This document shows, in pieces, positions 1 to 7,136 of a stretch of DNA of 64,000 bases. The notes under the pieces were generated by a model that worked only from the letters and a program-made list of their open reading frames with translations, had not been told where the DNA came from and did not search any database. Where the stretch lies: NCBI RefSeq assembly GCF_900116515.1, contig NZ_FPBA01000016.1, forward strand, positions 62,001 through 126,000, read 5' to 3'. Numbering within the stretch: the stretch's first letter is position 1; the number at the start of each line of letters is the position of its first letter. The position numbers were made by a program, and so were the translations under genes. The stretch comes from Geodermatophilus amargosae (GTDB lineage Bacteria > Actinomycetota > Actinomycetes > Mycobacteriales > Geodermatophilaceae).

Positions 1-93
1 GACGCCGGTGGAGCCGTCGGCGCGCTCGACGGTGTCCTCCCGCAGCCGGATCCACGGGTTGCGGTAGACCTCCCGGCTGCCCGTCGTCCGCAT
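1..93 (-). CDS. NUDIX hydrolase, N-terminal fragment (runs off the window)
   Basis: Only the first 31 codons are present, starting at the ATG whose complement lies at 91-93. The visible residues include SREVYRNPWIRLREDTVERA followed by DGS, which is the usual N-terminal beta-strand pattern of ADP-ribose pyrophosphatase-like NUDIX hydrolases. The NUDIX box itself lies outside the window, so the substrate cannot be judged. The gene is divergent from the DUF1992 gene with only 47 bases between starts, so both promoters must lie in that short gap. Confidence 0.6.
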   Translation of the reverse strand, partial: MRTTGSREVYRNPWIRLREDTVERADGSTGV

Positions 94-140
94 GCGGCCG
101 AGCCTCCCAGAGGCGGAGCATGGGAGCAGGAGGTGGTCGG

Positions 141-641
141 GTGACCGAGCGCAAGCCGCCGGGGGTGTCGTTCGAGACCTGGGTCGAGCGGCAGATCGGC
201 CAGGCCCAGGAGCGTGGCGACTTCACCGGCCTGCGGGGTGCGGGCAAGCCGCTGCCGGCCTGGGACCCCGACGAGACCGCCTACGACTGGGCGATCGCCA
301 AGGCCCGCCGCGAGGGGATCAAGCCGGCGGAGATGCTGCCGCCGGGGCTGGCGCTGCGCCGGGAGCGCGACGAGCTGCCCGAGCGGGTGGCCGGGCTGCC
401 GTCGGAGGGCGCCGTCCGCGCCGTCGCCGAGGACTACAACGCCCGGGTGGAGGCCTTCTGGCGCCAGCCGCAGCCGAGCCGGTGGTCGCCGGTGCCGGGC
501 CTGGCCGACGTCGAGGCGCTGGTGGAGGGCTGGCGCCGCGACCGCCCGCCGCCGCCACCGCCGCCCGCCGCCGAGGCGGACGTGCCGGACACGCCGCCGC
601 GCCGCCGCTGGTGGCAGCGGCGGCGCGGGCCGGGGCGCTAG
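141..641 (+). CDS. DUF1992 (DnaJ-C28-like) domain protein
   Basis: A 166-residue protein. The start is taken as GTG 141 because AGGAGG at 128-133 sits 7 nt before it; an in-frame ATG at 120 lies upstream of that ribosome site and is unlikely. The N-terminus contains SFETWVERQIGQAQERGDF, FTGLRGAGKPLP and the later DYNARVEAFWR, which is the family signature of DUF1992, a domain named from the human DNAJC28 protein and of unknown biochemical role in bacteria. The C-terminal 35 residues are proline/arginine-rich low complexity. Its stop (639-641) overlaps the stop of the convergent gene on the other strand inside the tetramer CTAG. Confidence 0.85.
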   Translation: MTERKPPGVSFETWVERQIGQAQERGDFTGLRGAGKPLPAWDPDETAYDWAIAKARREGIKPAEMLPPGLALRRERDELPERVAGLPSEGAVRAVAEDYNARVEAFWRQPQPSRWSPVPGLADVEALVEGWRRDRPPPPPPPAAEADVPDTPPRRRWWQRRRGPGR

Positions 642-997
642 CGCCCGGTCAGGTGCTCCCGCCCGGCCGGCGGCTCGTACGGCTCGGGCCAGTAGTCGAC
701 GACCTCGGCCACCCGGCCCCCGGCGAAGCGCAGCACGGTGACCCCGACCTGGGACTCCCCGACGCCGTAGTCGCCGTGCAGCACCCCGCCGCGCTCGTCC
801 CCGTAGGCGTCCAGCACGGTCAGCTCCCAGGCCCCCGGGAACTCGCGGTTGTAGCGCAGGAAGGCCTCGCGTCCGCGGACGACCTCCCCGGTCTGCGGCA
901 GCCGGTAGACGACGTCGTCGGCCAGCAACGTGGCGAACGCGTCCCAGTCCCGGGCGCCCAGCGCCGCCGCGTACCGCTGCACGAGCGCGCTGCCCAC
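638..997 (-). CDS. SnoaL-like / NTF2-fold protein (first copy)
   Basis: A 119-residue protein with the NTF2-like pattern: RYAAALGARDWDAFATLLAD (helix 1 with the D-W-D-A motif), then VYRLPQTGEVVRGREAF and a C-terminal VAEVVDYWPEPY strand. The start is GTG at 997, preceded by a GGGGAGGG ribosome site; a longer reading to 1078 would run through the hairpin at 1023-1076 and is rejected. Members of this fold are small hydrolases, isomerases, cyclases or ligand-binding proteins; the substrate cannot be assigned. It follows another NTF2-fold gene and a membrane protein on the same strand. Confidence 0.75.
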   Translation of the reverse strand: MGSALVQRYAAALGARDWDAFATLLADDVVYRLPQTGEVVRGREAFLRYNREFPGAWELTVLDAYGDERGGVLHGDYGVGESQVGVTVLRFAGGRVAEVVDYWPEPYEPPAGREHLTGR

Positions 998-1022
998 TGC
1001 GGACCCTCCCCTCGACGAACAC

Positions 1023-1076
1023 GGACCTGCGGGAGCGACGCGCCGGCCGGGCCGGGGGTGTTGCTCCCGCAGGTCC
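1023..1076. terminator. 14-bp inverted repeat between the two NTF2-fold genes
   Basis: GGACCTGCGGGAGC at 1023-1036 is an exact reverse complement of 1063-1076, with a 26-nt GC-rich loop. It lies between two minus-strand genes. The long loop and absence of a T-run make a classical intrinsic terminator uncertain; it may be an attenuating hairpin or a dispersed intergenic repeat. Confidence 0.5.
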
Positions 1077-1100
1077 ATGATCGCGGGGAGTACGACGCTT

Positions 1101-1469
1101 TCACGCGGGCGAGGGCACCCGGTCGAGGAAGCCGAGCACGGTGCGGATGCGCCCGTCCGCGTCGGTCACCGCGACGTCGGAGCCGATCACCGGCGCCTCC
1201 GCGCCCTCGGGTCCGAGGTGCCACGTGAAACGCAGCTGGTCGTGGTGGGCGTCGGCCGGGCCGGCCAGCCGGAAGACGAAGCCCGGGAACATCTCGTGCA
1301 CGGCGGCGATGGTGGCGTCCAGCGCGGCCCGGCCGGCGACGTCGGCCATCGGGTCGGTGTAGGTGACGTCCTCGGCGAACACCTCCTCGACCAGCGCCCG
1401 CCGCGCGGCGGGGTCGGTCTCGTTCCAGGCGGCGAGGTAGCGGTCGGCGAGCTGGGGCGTGGCGGTCAT
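1101..1469 (-). CDS. SnoaL-like / NTF2-fold protein (second copy)
   Basis: A 122-residue protein starting with ATG at 1469, with an AGAGGAGA ribosome site just upstream. Visible family features are DRYLAAWNETDPAARRALVE, then VTYTDPMADVAGRAALDATI and the hydrophobic strand FRLAGPADAHHDQLRFTWHL. This pattern is common in small actinobacterial NTF2-fold proteins of unknown substrate. It lies 27 nt downstream of the membrane-protein gene and upstream of the first-copy homologue, so the three probably form one operon read leftward from the divergent regulator region at 1911-1997. Confidence 0.75.
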   Translation of the reverse strand: MTATPQLADRYLAAWNETDPAARRALVEEVFAEDVTYTDPMADVAGRAALDATIAAVHEMFPGFVFRLAGPADAHHDQLRFTWHLGPEGAEAPVIGSDVAVTDADGRIRTVLGFLDRVPSPA

Positions 1470-1496
1470 GGCGGGTCTCCTCTTCGGGTGGGTGGA

Positions 1497-1910
1497 TCAG
1501 CGGTTGCGCAGGGCGGTGAGCTGGAGGACGGCGAAGCCGGCGACGACGGCGGCCTGCAGCAGCACCCAGGTGCTGCCGACGGCGGTGAGGTCGAACCGGC
1601 CGGTGACGACGGCGGCGACGCTGGCGGCCGCCCACAGCAGGTTGGCGCCGATGACGACCTCGGTGGCGCCGGCCGAGATCACGGGGCGGGCCGCGACCAG
1701 GGCGACGCCGGCCGCGTAGACCAGCAGGAAGGTGCCGAGGCCGCGCAGCACCCCGGACGGGACGCCGAGCAGCTCGGTCAGCAGCGGGGCGGCGGCCAGG
1801 TAGGCCGCGCCGTTGGCGCCGGTGACGACCGCGTCGAGGCGAAGGGCGGTGCGCAGCGGGTCGGAGCCGAGTCGACCGAGGGTGCGGGGGCGGGTGGCTG
1901 TCGTTGTCAT
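1497..1910 (-). CDS. small integral membrane protein, four predicted helices
   Basis: A 137-residue protein with a charged N-terminus followed by four hydrophobic stretches: around VVTGANGAAYLAAAPLL, GLGTFLLVYAAGVALVAA, VVIGANLLWAAASVAAVV and VLLQAAVVAGFAVLQLTAL. I do not recognise a specific family and assign no function. It is the first gene of a leftward three-gene unit and is divergent from the MmyB-type regulator, which makes it a plausible target of that regulator. Confidence 0.7.
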   Translation of the reverse strand: MTTTATRPRTLGRLGSDPLRTALRLDAVVTGANGAAYLAAAPLLTELLGVPSGVLRGLGTFLLVYAAGVALVAARPVISAGATEVVIGANLLWAAASVAAVVTGRFDLTAVGSTWVLLQAAVVAGFAVLQLTALRNR

Positions 1911-1947
1911 GCCGCAGACCGTGGCGCCGCGAGGGAGGCGGGTCGAT

Positions 1948-1990
1948 TACCTCGCAGGTAGGCGACGCCGGCCGCCGTCGTCACTAGCGT
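1948..1990. promoter_or_regulatory. operator-like palindrome and leaderless -10 box of the MmyB-type regulator
   Basis: The divergent gap contains TACCT-CGC-AGGTA (1948-1960), a perfect 5-bp-arm palindrome. TAGCGT (1985-1990) lies 7 nt before the GTG start at 1998, the spacing of actinobacterial leaderless promoters. A regulator binding its own divergent region is the usual arrangement for this family; binding here is inferred. Confidence 0.5.
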
Positions 1991-1997
1991 CGCCGTC

Positions 1998-2849
1998 GTG
2001 ACCACCCTGACGCGCCCGCCGGTCGGGGAGCTGCTGCGCGTCTGGCGGCAGCGCCGCCGGCTGTCCCAGCTCGACCTCGCCAACGACGCCGAGGTGTCGG
2101 CGCGGCACCTGAGCTTCCTCGAGACCGGCCGGGCGCGGCCGAGCCGGGAGATGCTGCTGCGGCTGGCCGAGCGGCTGGAGGTGCCGCTGCGCGAGCGCAA
2201 CGAGCTGCTGCTGGCCGCCGGCTTCGCCCCCGCCTACGGCCGCCGCGCCCTCGACTCGCCCGACATGGCCGCCGTCACCCGTGCCCTGGACCTGGTGCTC
2301 ACCGCCTACGAGCCCTACCCGGCCGTCGTGGTCGACCGGTCGTGGGAGCTGGTGACGGCGAACGCGAGCGTGGCGCTGTTCCTCGACGGCGTGCCGGCGC
2401 ACCTGCTCGAGCCGCCGGCCAACGTGCTGCGGCTGAGCCTGCACCCCGAGGGGCTCGCGCCGCGGATCGCCAACCTGCCCCAGTGGCGGGCGCACCTGCT
2501 GCACCGGCTCGGCCGCGAGGCGCACCTGACCGGCGACCCGGGGCTGGCCTCGCTGCACCGGGAGCTCGCCGCCCTGCCCGGCGGCACCGACCGCTCGACG
2601 CCGGACGGCATCGCCGTCCCGCTGCGGCTGCGCACCGATGGCGGCGTGCTGTCCTTCCTGAGCACGGTGACCACCTTCGGCACCGCCGTGGACCTCACCG
2701 CCGCGGAGCTCTCGGTCGAGGCGTTCCTGCCGGCCGACGAGGTCACCGCCGAGGTGCTGCGCGCCGCCCGTTCACCCGTGGCGAACCCGCGCCTGCCCGC
2801 TCGGGACCCGGGTAGGGGAGCGGTACCCGATCCCGAGGAGGACCGATGA
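1998..2849 (+). CDS. XRE-type regulator with MmyB-like ligand-binding domain
   Basis: A 283-residue protein. Residues about 10-65 form an XRE-type helix-turn-helix (VWRQRRRLSQLDLANDAEVS, then ARHLSFLETGRARPSREML). The remainder matches the MmyB-like C-terminal domain, with DLVLTAYEPYPAVVVDRSWE, a proline-rich NVLRLSLHPEGL segment and a domain end rich in VTTFGTAVDLT. Members bind small hydrophobic ligands and often repress a divergent neighbour. The start is GTG 1998, which sits 7 nt from a TAGCGT box and has no Shine-Dalgarno sequence, so it is likely leaderless. It is divergent from the membrane/NTF2 operon, its probable target. The 3' end overlaps the next small gene by ATGA. Confidence 0.88.
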   Translation: MTTLTRPPVGELLRVWRQRRRLSQLDLANDAEVSARHLSFLETGRARPSREMLLRLAERLEVPLRERNELLLAAGFAPAYGRRALDSPDMAAVTRALDLVLTAYEPYPAVVVDRSWELVTANASVALFLDGVPAHLLEPPANVLRLSLHPEGLAPRIANLPQWRAHLLHRLGREAHLTGDPGLASLHRELAALPGGTDRSTPDGIAVPLRLRTDGGVLSFLSTVTTFGTAVDLTAAELSVEAFLPADEVTAEVLRAARSPVANPRLPARDPGRGAVPDPEEDR

Positions 2850-3013
2850 CCGAGGTACCCGGCACCGACCGCGACCAGGCACGGGAGAACGTGCTCGAGG
2901 AGACGCCGCTCCGCCCGGAGGACATCGAGGAGGACACGTCCACCGAGGGCGACGAGGGCCAGACCGGCGACGACGTCAAGCCGACGCCCGGGAGCACCGA
3001 CCCCGTCACCTGA
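2846..3013 (+). CDS. 55-residue acidic protein, unknown function
   Basis: A small open frame starting at ATG 2846 that overlaps the stop of the regulator by ATGA, so it is probably translationally coupled. GAGGAGGACCG precedes the ATG as a strong ribosome site. The product is very acidic and unstructured (NVLEETPLRPEDIEEDTSTE and more), with no cysteine and no hydrophobic core. It resembles the short acidic conserved proteins common in this group, but I do not recognise a named family. A perfect 36-nt palindrome follows its stop. Confidence 0.55.
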   Translation: MTEVPGTDRDQARENVLEETPLRPEDIEEDTSTEGDEGQTGDDVKPTPGSTDPVT

Positions 3014-3017
3014 GCGG

Positions 3018-3053
3018 TCCGGGTGGCAGAGATGGCCATCTCTGCCACCCGGA
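3018..3053. terminator. bidirectional terminator, perfect 36-nt palindrome
   Basis: Bases 3018-3053 equal their own reverse complement, centred on GGCC. The palindrome lies between two convergent units (stops at 3013 on plus and 3060 on minus), where a bidirectional terminator is expected. The core, GGCAGAGATGGCCATCTCTG (3024-3043), is distinctive and could belong to a dispersed repeat family. Confidence 0.7.
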
Positions 3054-3059
3054 GCGCTG

Positions 3060-4943
3060 CTAGAGGACGTCGAACTCGTTGGACGTCGCGCCGCCCGACA
3101 GGAGTGCGTAGCCCGGGCCGCGGTCGAAGAACGGCTCGTCGCCGGTCCGGGCCGCGCGCAGCTCGTCCCGTAGCGCCGACGTCGCGTCGAGATCCGCGGT
3201 GCCGTCGTCGAGCACGACCACGCCGTAGTCCTCGCGGGCGCCGGCCACGGACACCTTGCGCCAGGCGACGTCGCGCAGCACCTCCTCCACAGGCCGCTCG
3301 AGCGGGTCGCCCCACCCGCCACCGCCGGTGGTGCGGATCCGCACGACCGTGCCGGCCGGCAGCGGCTCGGCGTCGGCCAGGGCGTCGACCTCGCGCTCGC
3401 CGGGGCCACCGGGGTCGACGGTGACCTGGAACGGCCGCCCGGCCTTCCCGCCGTTGACGCCCCAGCAGGACAGGATCGAGCGGTCGGCGATCGACATGAA
3501 GTGCGCGTCGCGCAGGACCCGGATGTGCTTCTCGTAGCCGCAGCCGCCGCGGTACCGGCCGGGCCCGCCGGAGTCCAGCGCCAGGCCCAGGCGCTCGACG
3601 CGCAGCGGGAAGCGGGACTCGGTGAACTCCGTCGGCAGGTTCCGCGAGTCGGGGACGACGTGGATCGTGTCCTCGCCGTCGGCGTAGTAGCGCCCGCCCG
3701 AGCCGCCGCCGAGCACCTCGCGCATGAGGTAGGGCTGGCCTTCGAGGTCCGTGCCGTACACGCCGGTGTAGCGGATCGTCTCCTGGTCGGCGGGCATCCG
3801 GCCGCCGGTGGCCTTGGCGAGCACGCCCGCCAGCACGCCGAGCAGCCGCAGGATGACGAACGTGCGGGCGTTGGTCGGGGCCGGGAAGACCGGGGTGAGC
3901 AGCGTGCCCTTCTCCGGGAAGCGCATCTCGATCAGCGGGACGACGCCCTCGTTGACGTCGAGCTCGGCCATCCGCTCGGGCGTCTCGGCGAGGTTCCGCA
4001 GGATCGGCGCCAGCCACTTCTTGAGGAAGTTGCCGTCGGCGTAGTCGCCGCAGTGGTTGATCGGTCCCCTGGCCTGCGGGCCGGTGCCGGTGAAGTCGAT
4101 GACCAGCGGGGTCTCCGCCGAGGAGTCCATGGTCAGCGTGATCCGCTGGCGGTGCAGCTTCGGCGCCTCGACGCCGTCGTGCTCGGCGTAGTCCTCCCAC
4201 ACGTAGGTGCCGTCGGGGATCTGCGACAGGATCTCCCGCCGGTAGACCTCGGTGGAGTTGGCCAGGATCGCGTCGAAGCAGGCCTCGACCGCGGCCACGC
4301 CGTAGCGGTCGAACAGCTCACCGAGCCGCCGGGCGCCGGCCAGGCAGGCCGAGCACTCGGCGTCGAGGTCCGCGGCCAGCGAGTCGGGCATCCGCGAGTT
4401 GCGCGTCATGATCTTCAGCGCGCTCTCGTTGGGCACGCCGCGGTCCCACAGCCTGATCGGGGGGACCATCAGGCCCTCCTCGTACACGCTGGTGGCCGCG
4501 CTCGGCATCGAGCCCGGCACCGCGCCGCCGATGTCGTCGTGGTGGCCGAAGGCCTGGATGAACGCGACCACCCGCTGCTGCCCCGAGTCCGGGTCGGTGG
4601 CGAACACCGGCACGGTCACGCACAGGTCGGGCAGGTGGCCGATCCCGCCCTCGGAGAGGTAGACGTCGTTGTGGAAGAAGACGTCACCCGGGTGCATCGT
4701 CCCGATCGGGTAGTCGCGCACCACGGGGTGCACGAGCGCCGAGTACGAGCGGCCGGTGAGCTTGCGCAGCAGCCGGTCGTGGATGCCGGCCCGGAAGTCG
4801 TGCGCGTCGCGGATCATCGGCGAGCGCGAGGTGCGGCCGATGGAGGTCTCGACCTCCTTCTCGATCGCGGCCAGCGTGCCGGCGACGATCTCGACGAGGA
4901 CGGGGTCGGCCTCGGTCTTGCCGTTCTGCAGGCTGGCGGTCAC
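3060..4943 (-). CDS. hyuB: hydantoinase B / oxoprolinase family protein
   Basis: A 627-residue protein of the HyuB family, the partner subunit of ATP-dependent hydantoinases, 5-oxoprolinases and related carboxylases. It shows the family blocks IRDAHDFRAGIHDRLLRKLTG, GTMHPGDVFFHNDVYLSEGG, IDFTGTGPQARGPINH and a glycine-rich end (VRIRTTGGGGWGDPLERPVE). The start is GTG 4943, overlapping the hyuA stop by GTGA, so the two subunits are translationally coupled. The frame stays open far beyond this start only because stops are rare in antisense of this GC-rich DNA. The substrate is unresolved: N-methylhydantoin, 5-oxoproline or a related cyclic amide. Nucleobase-catabolism genes near 50-59 kb are in keeping with a hydantoin role but do not prove it. 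Confidence 0.87.
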   Translation of the reverse strand: MTASLQNGKTEADPVLVEIVAGTLAAIEKEVETSIGRTSRSPMIRDAHDFRAGIHDRLLRKLTGRSYSALVHPVVRDYPIGTMHPGDVFFHNDVYLSEGGIGHLPDLCVTVPVFATDPDSGQQRVVAFIQAFGHHDDIGGAVPGSMPSAATSVYEEGLMVPPIRLWDRGVPNESALKIMTRNSRMPDSLAADLDAECSACLAGARRLGELFDRYGVAAVEACFDAILANSTEVYRREILSQIPDGTYVWEDYAEHDGVEAPKLHRQRITLTMDSSAETPLVIDFTGTGPQARGPINHCGDYADGNFLKKWLAPILRNLAETPERMAELDVNEGVVPLIEMRFPEKGTLLTPVFPAPTNARTFVILRLLGVLAGVLAKATGGRMPADQETIRYTGVYGTDLEGQPYLMREVLGGGSGGRYYADGEDTIHVVPDSRNLPTEFTESRFPLRVERLGLALDSGGPGRYRGGCGYEKHIRVLRDAHFMSIADRSILSCWGVNGGKAGRPFQVTVDPGGPGEREVDALADAEPLPAGTVVRIRTTGGGGWGDPLERPVEEVLRDVAWRKVSVAGAREDYGVVVLDDGTADLDATSALRDELRAARTGDEPFFDRGPGYALLSGGATSNEFDVL

Positions 4944-7015
4944 TGGCCCGACTCCTTCGTGAGCAGCAGGTTCCCGTAGGCGTCGACCGTGGCGGCGAAG
5001 CCGGGGTGGATCGGGACGGTGGAGCCGAACTCCTCGATGACGGCGGGGCCGCGGACGACGTCGCCGGGCGCCAGGGCGGTCCGGTCGAGGGTGGGGGTGT
5101 CCGCCCAGTCGTCGAAGAACACCCGGCGCGAGCCCGTGACGGCCCGGTCCGTCCCGCCGTCGCGCGGCTCGATCTCGACCATGTCGGGACGGCGGATCGG
5201 CCCGATCCCGCTGACCCGCAGGTTCACCCACTCGACGGCCTGGCGCGGGTCGTCGGCGAAGTCGTAGCCGTAGAGCTGCCGGTGCGCGGCGTGGAAGGCC
5301 TGCGCGACCTCCTCGGTGGTGGCCGCGTCGAGTGCGCCGTCGGCGACGGGCACGCGGACCTCGAAGGCCTGGCCCACGTAGCGCAGGTCCGCCGTCCGCT
5401 GCATGCGCTGGGCGTCCCGGCCGAAGCCCTCGCCGTCGAGCGCCTTGCGCGCCTGGTCCTCCAGCGCGTCGAAGACCGACCGCACGCGGTCGAGGTCGAG
5501 GTCGGTGTGCCGCGACACCACCGTCTGCACGTAGTCGTTGCGGACGTCGACGGTGAGCAGGCCGAACGCGCTGACGTTGCCGGGGTTGGGCGGTACGAGC
5601 GTGCGGGGCAGGCCGAGGACGTCCATGAGCCGGCAGGCCAGGAGCGACCCGGAGCCGCCGAACGTCGTCAGCGTGAAGTCGCGGACGTCGAGGCCGCGGG
5701 CCACGGTGACCTGGCGCAGGGCGTTGGCCTGGTTCCACGCCGAGATCTCGAGGATGCCGAGCGCCGTGCGCTCCAGCGACAGCCCGAGCCGCCCGCCGAG
5801 CGCCTCGAGCCCGCCGCGGGCGGCCTCGACCGACAGCGGGATCTCCCCGCCGAGCAGGTGCGGGGGGATCCGGCCGAGGACGACGTGCGCGTCGGTGACG
5901 GTCGGCTGGTCCCCGCCCCGCGGGTAGCACATCGGGCCGGGGTCGGCGCCGGCCGACTTGGGGCCCACCTTGAGCGTGCCCTCGGGCGAGAGCCAGGCGA
6001 TCGAGCCGCCGCCCGCGCCGACGGTGACGACGTCGATCATCGGGATCTTCGACGGGTAGTCGCCGACCGAGCCCTCGGTGGTCAGCGCGGGCTCGCCGTC
6101 GATGACCACGGTGACGTCGGTGGACGTGCCGCCGCCGTCGCAGGTGAGCACCCGGTCGAAGCCCGCCGTCCCGGCGATCAGCGCGGCGCCCAGCGCCCCG
6201 GCCGCCGGGCCCGACAGCATCGTGGTGATCGGCTGGTGGACCACCTCGGCCGCCGACAGCACGCCGCCGTTGCTCTTCATCACGTAGAACGGCACGCCGG
6301 GCGCGATCTCGTCGAGCCGCGTGCGGATGTTGGTGACGTAGGCGCCGACCTTGGGCTTCACCGCGGCGTCGACCAGCGTGGTCACCGACCGCTCGTACTC
6401 GCGGTACTCGCGCAGCACCTGTGAGCTGATCGACACGACGGCGCCGGGGTGCTCCTCGCGCAGCACCTCGAGCATCGCCCGCTCGTGGGTGTCGTCGGCG
6501 TAGGCGTGCAGGAAGCAGACGCCGACGGTGGTGATGCCGGCGTCGCGGAAGAAGCGGGCGGCGGCGACGGCGTCGTCGCGGTCGAACGGGCGTACCTCGG
6601 CGCCGGTGTGGTCGAGCCGGCCGCGCACGGTGCGCACCAGGTCGGCGGGGACGATCCGCGGTGGCTTGACCCAGAAGTAGCTGTTGCCGTAGCCGTCGGG
6701 CACCGACTGCCGGGCGATCTCCAGCACCGACTCGTAGCCCTCGGTGGTGATGAACCCGATCCGGTCGAGCTTGCCCTCGAGCAGCTGGTTGGTGGCCACC
6801 GTCGTGCCGTGGCTGACCGCGGTGACCGCGTCGCCGGACAGGCCGAGCTGGCCGAGGACCTTGCGGACGCCGTTGAGGAAGCCCTCGGCGGGGTCGGCGG
6901 GGGTCGACGGCGTCTTGGTCGTCGCCGTCGCCCCGGTGTCCTCGTCGACGGCGACCACGTCGGTGAACGTGCCCCCGGTGTCGATCCCTATACGCACCCG
7001 GCGCGCCGCTGCCAT
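4940..7015 (-). CDS. hyuA: hydantoinase A / oxoprolinase family protein
   Basis: A 691-residue ATP-dependent subunit. The N-terminus has the acetate/sugar-kinase-like phosphate loop RIGIDTGGTFTDVVAVDEDT, followed by VSHGTTVATNQLLEGK, the SGPAAGALGA block, CDGGGTSTDVTVV (second nucleotide-binding segment) and VGAGGGSIAW, all typical of HyuA. The start is ATG 7015, chosen because the motif follows directly and TAAGGT (complement of 7024-7029) lies 8 nt upstream as a leaderless -10 box; an upstream in-frame start would add about 49 residues with no family similarity. It is coupled to hyuB by a 4-nt overlap. The length fits N-methylhydantoinase A and the acetone-carboxylase beta class. Confidence 0.88.
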   Translation of the reverse strand: MAAARRVRIGIDTGGTFTDVVAVDEDTGATATTKTPSTPADPAEGFLNGVRKVLGQLGLSGDAVTAVSHGTTVATNQLLEGKLDRIGFITTEGYESVLEIARQSVPDGYGNSYFWVKPPRIVPADLVRTVRGRLDHTGAEVRPFDRDDAVAAARFFRDAGITTVGVCFLHAYADDTHERAMLEVLREEHPGAVVSISSQVLREYREYERSVTTLVDAAVKPKVGAYVTNIRTRLDEIAPGVPFYVMKSNGGVLSAAEVVHQPITTMLSGPAAGALGAALIAGTAGFDRVLTCDGGGTSTDVTVVIDGEPALTTEGSVGDYPSKIPMIDVVTVGAGGGSIAWLSPEGTLKVGPKSAGADPGPMCYPRGGDQPTVTDAHVVLGRIPPHLLGGEIPLSVEAARGGLEALGGRLGLSLERTALGILEISAWNQANALRQVTVARGLDVRDFTLTTFGGSGSLLACRLMDVLGLPRTLVPPNPGNVSAFGLLTVDVRNDYVQTVVSRHTDLDLDRVRSVFDALEDQARKALDGEGFGRDAQRMQRTADLRYVGQAFEVRVPVADGALDAATTEEVAQAFHAAHRQLYGYDFADDPRQAVEWVNLRVSGIGPIRRPDMVEIEPRDGGTDRAVTGSRRVFFDDWADTPTLDRTALAPGDVVRGPAVIEEFGSTVPIHPGFAATVDAYGNLLLTKESGQ

Positions 7016-7023
7016 GCCCGGAT

Positions 7024-7029
7024 ACCTTA
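7024..7029 (-). promoter_or_regulatory. leaderless -10 box of hyuAB
   Basis: Read on the minus strand the hexamer is TAAGGT, ending 8 nt before the hyuA ATG at 7015. No ribosome site is present between them. Confidence 0.5.
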
Positions 7030-7136
7030 GTGGTGAGAGACCCGCGCGGGAAGAGCCGCCACACCGCGTCGCCGCCCGCGCCGACCCCTGACAGGCCCGT
7101 GACCTGCGCAGTCGCCATGTCGATGCCCGAGGGGCG

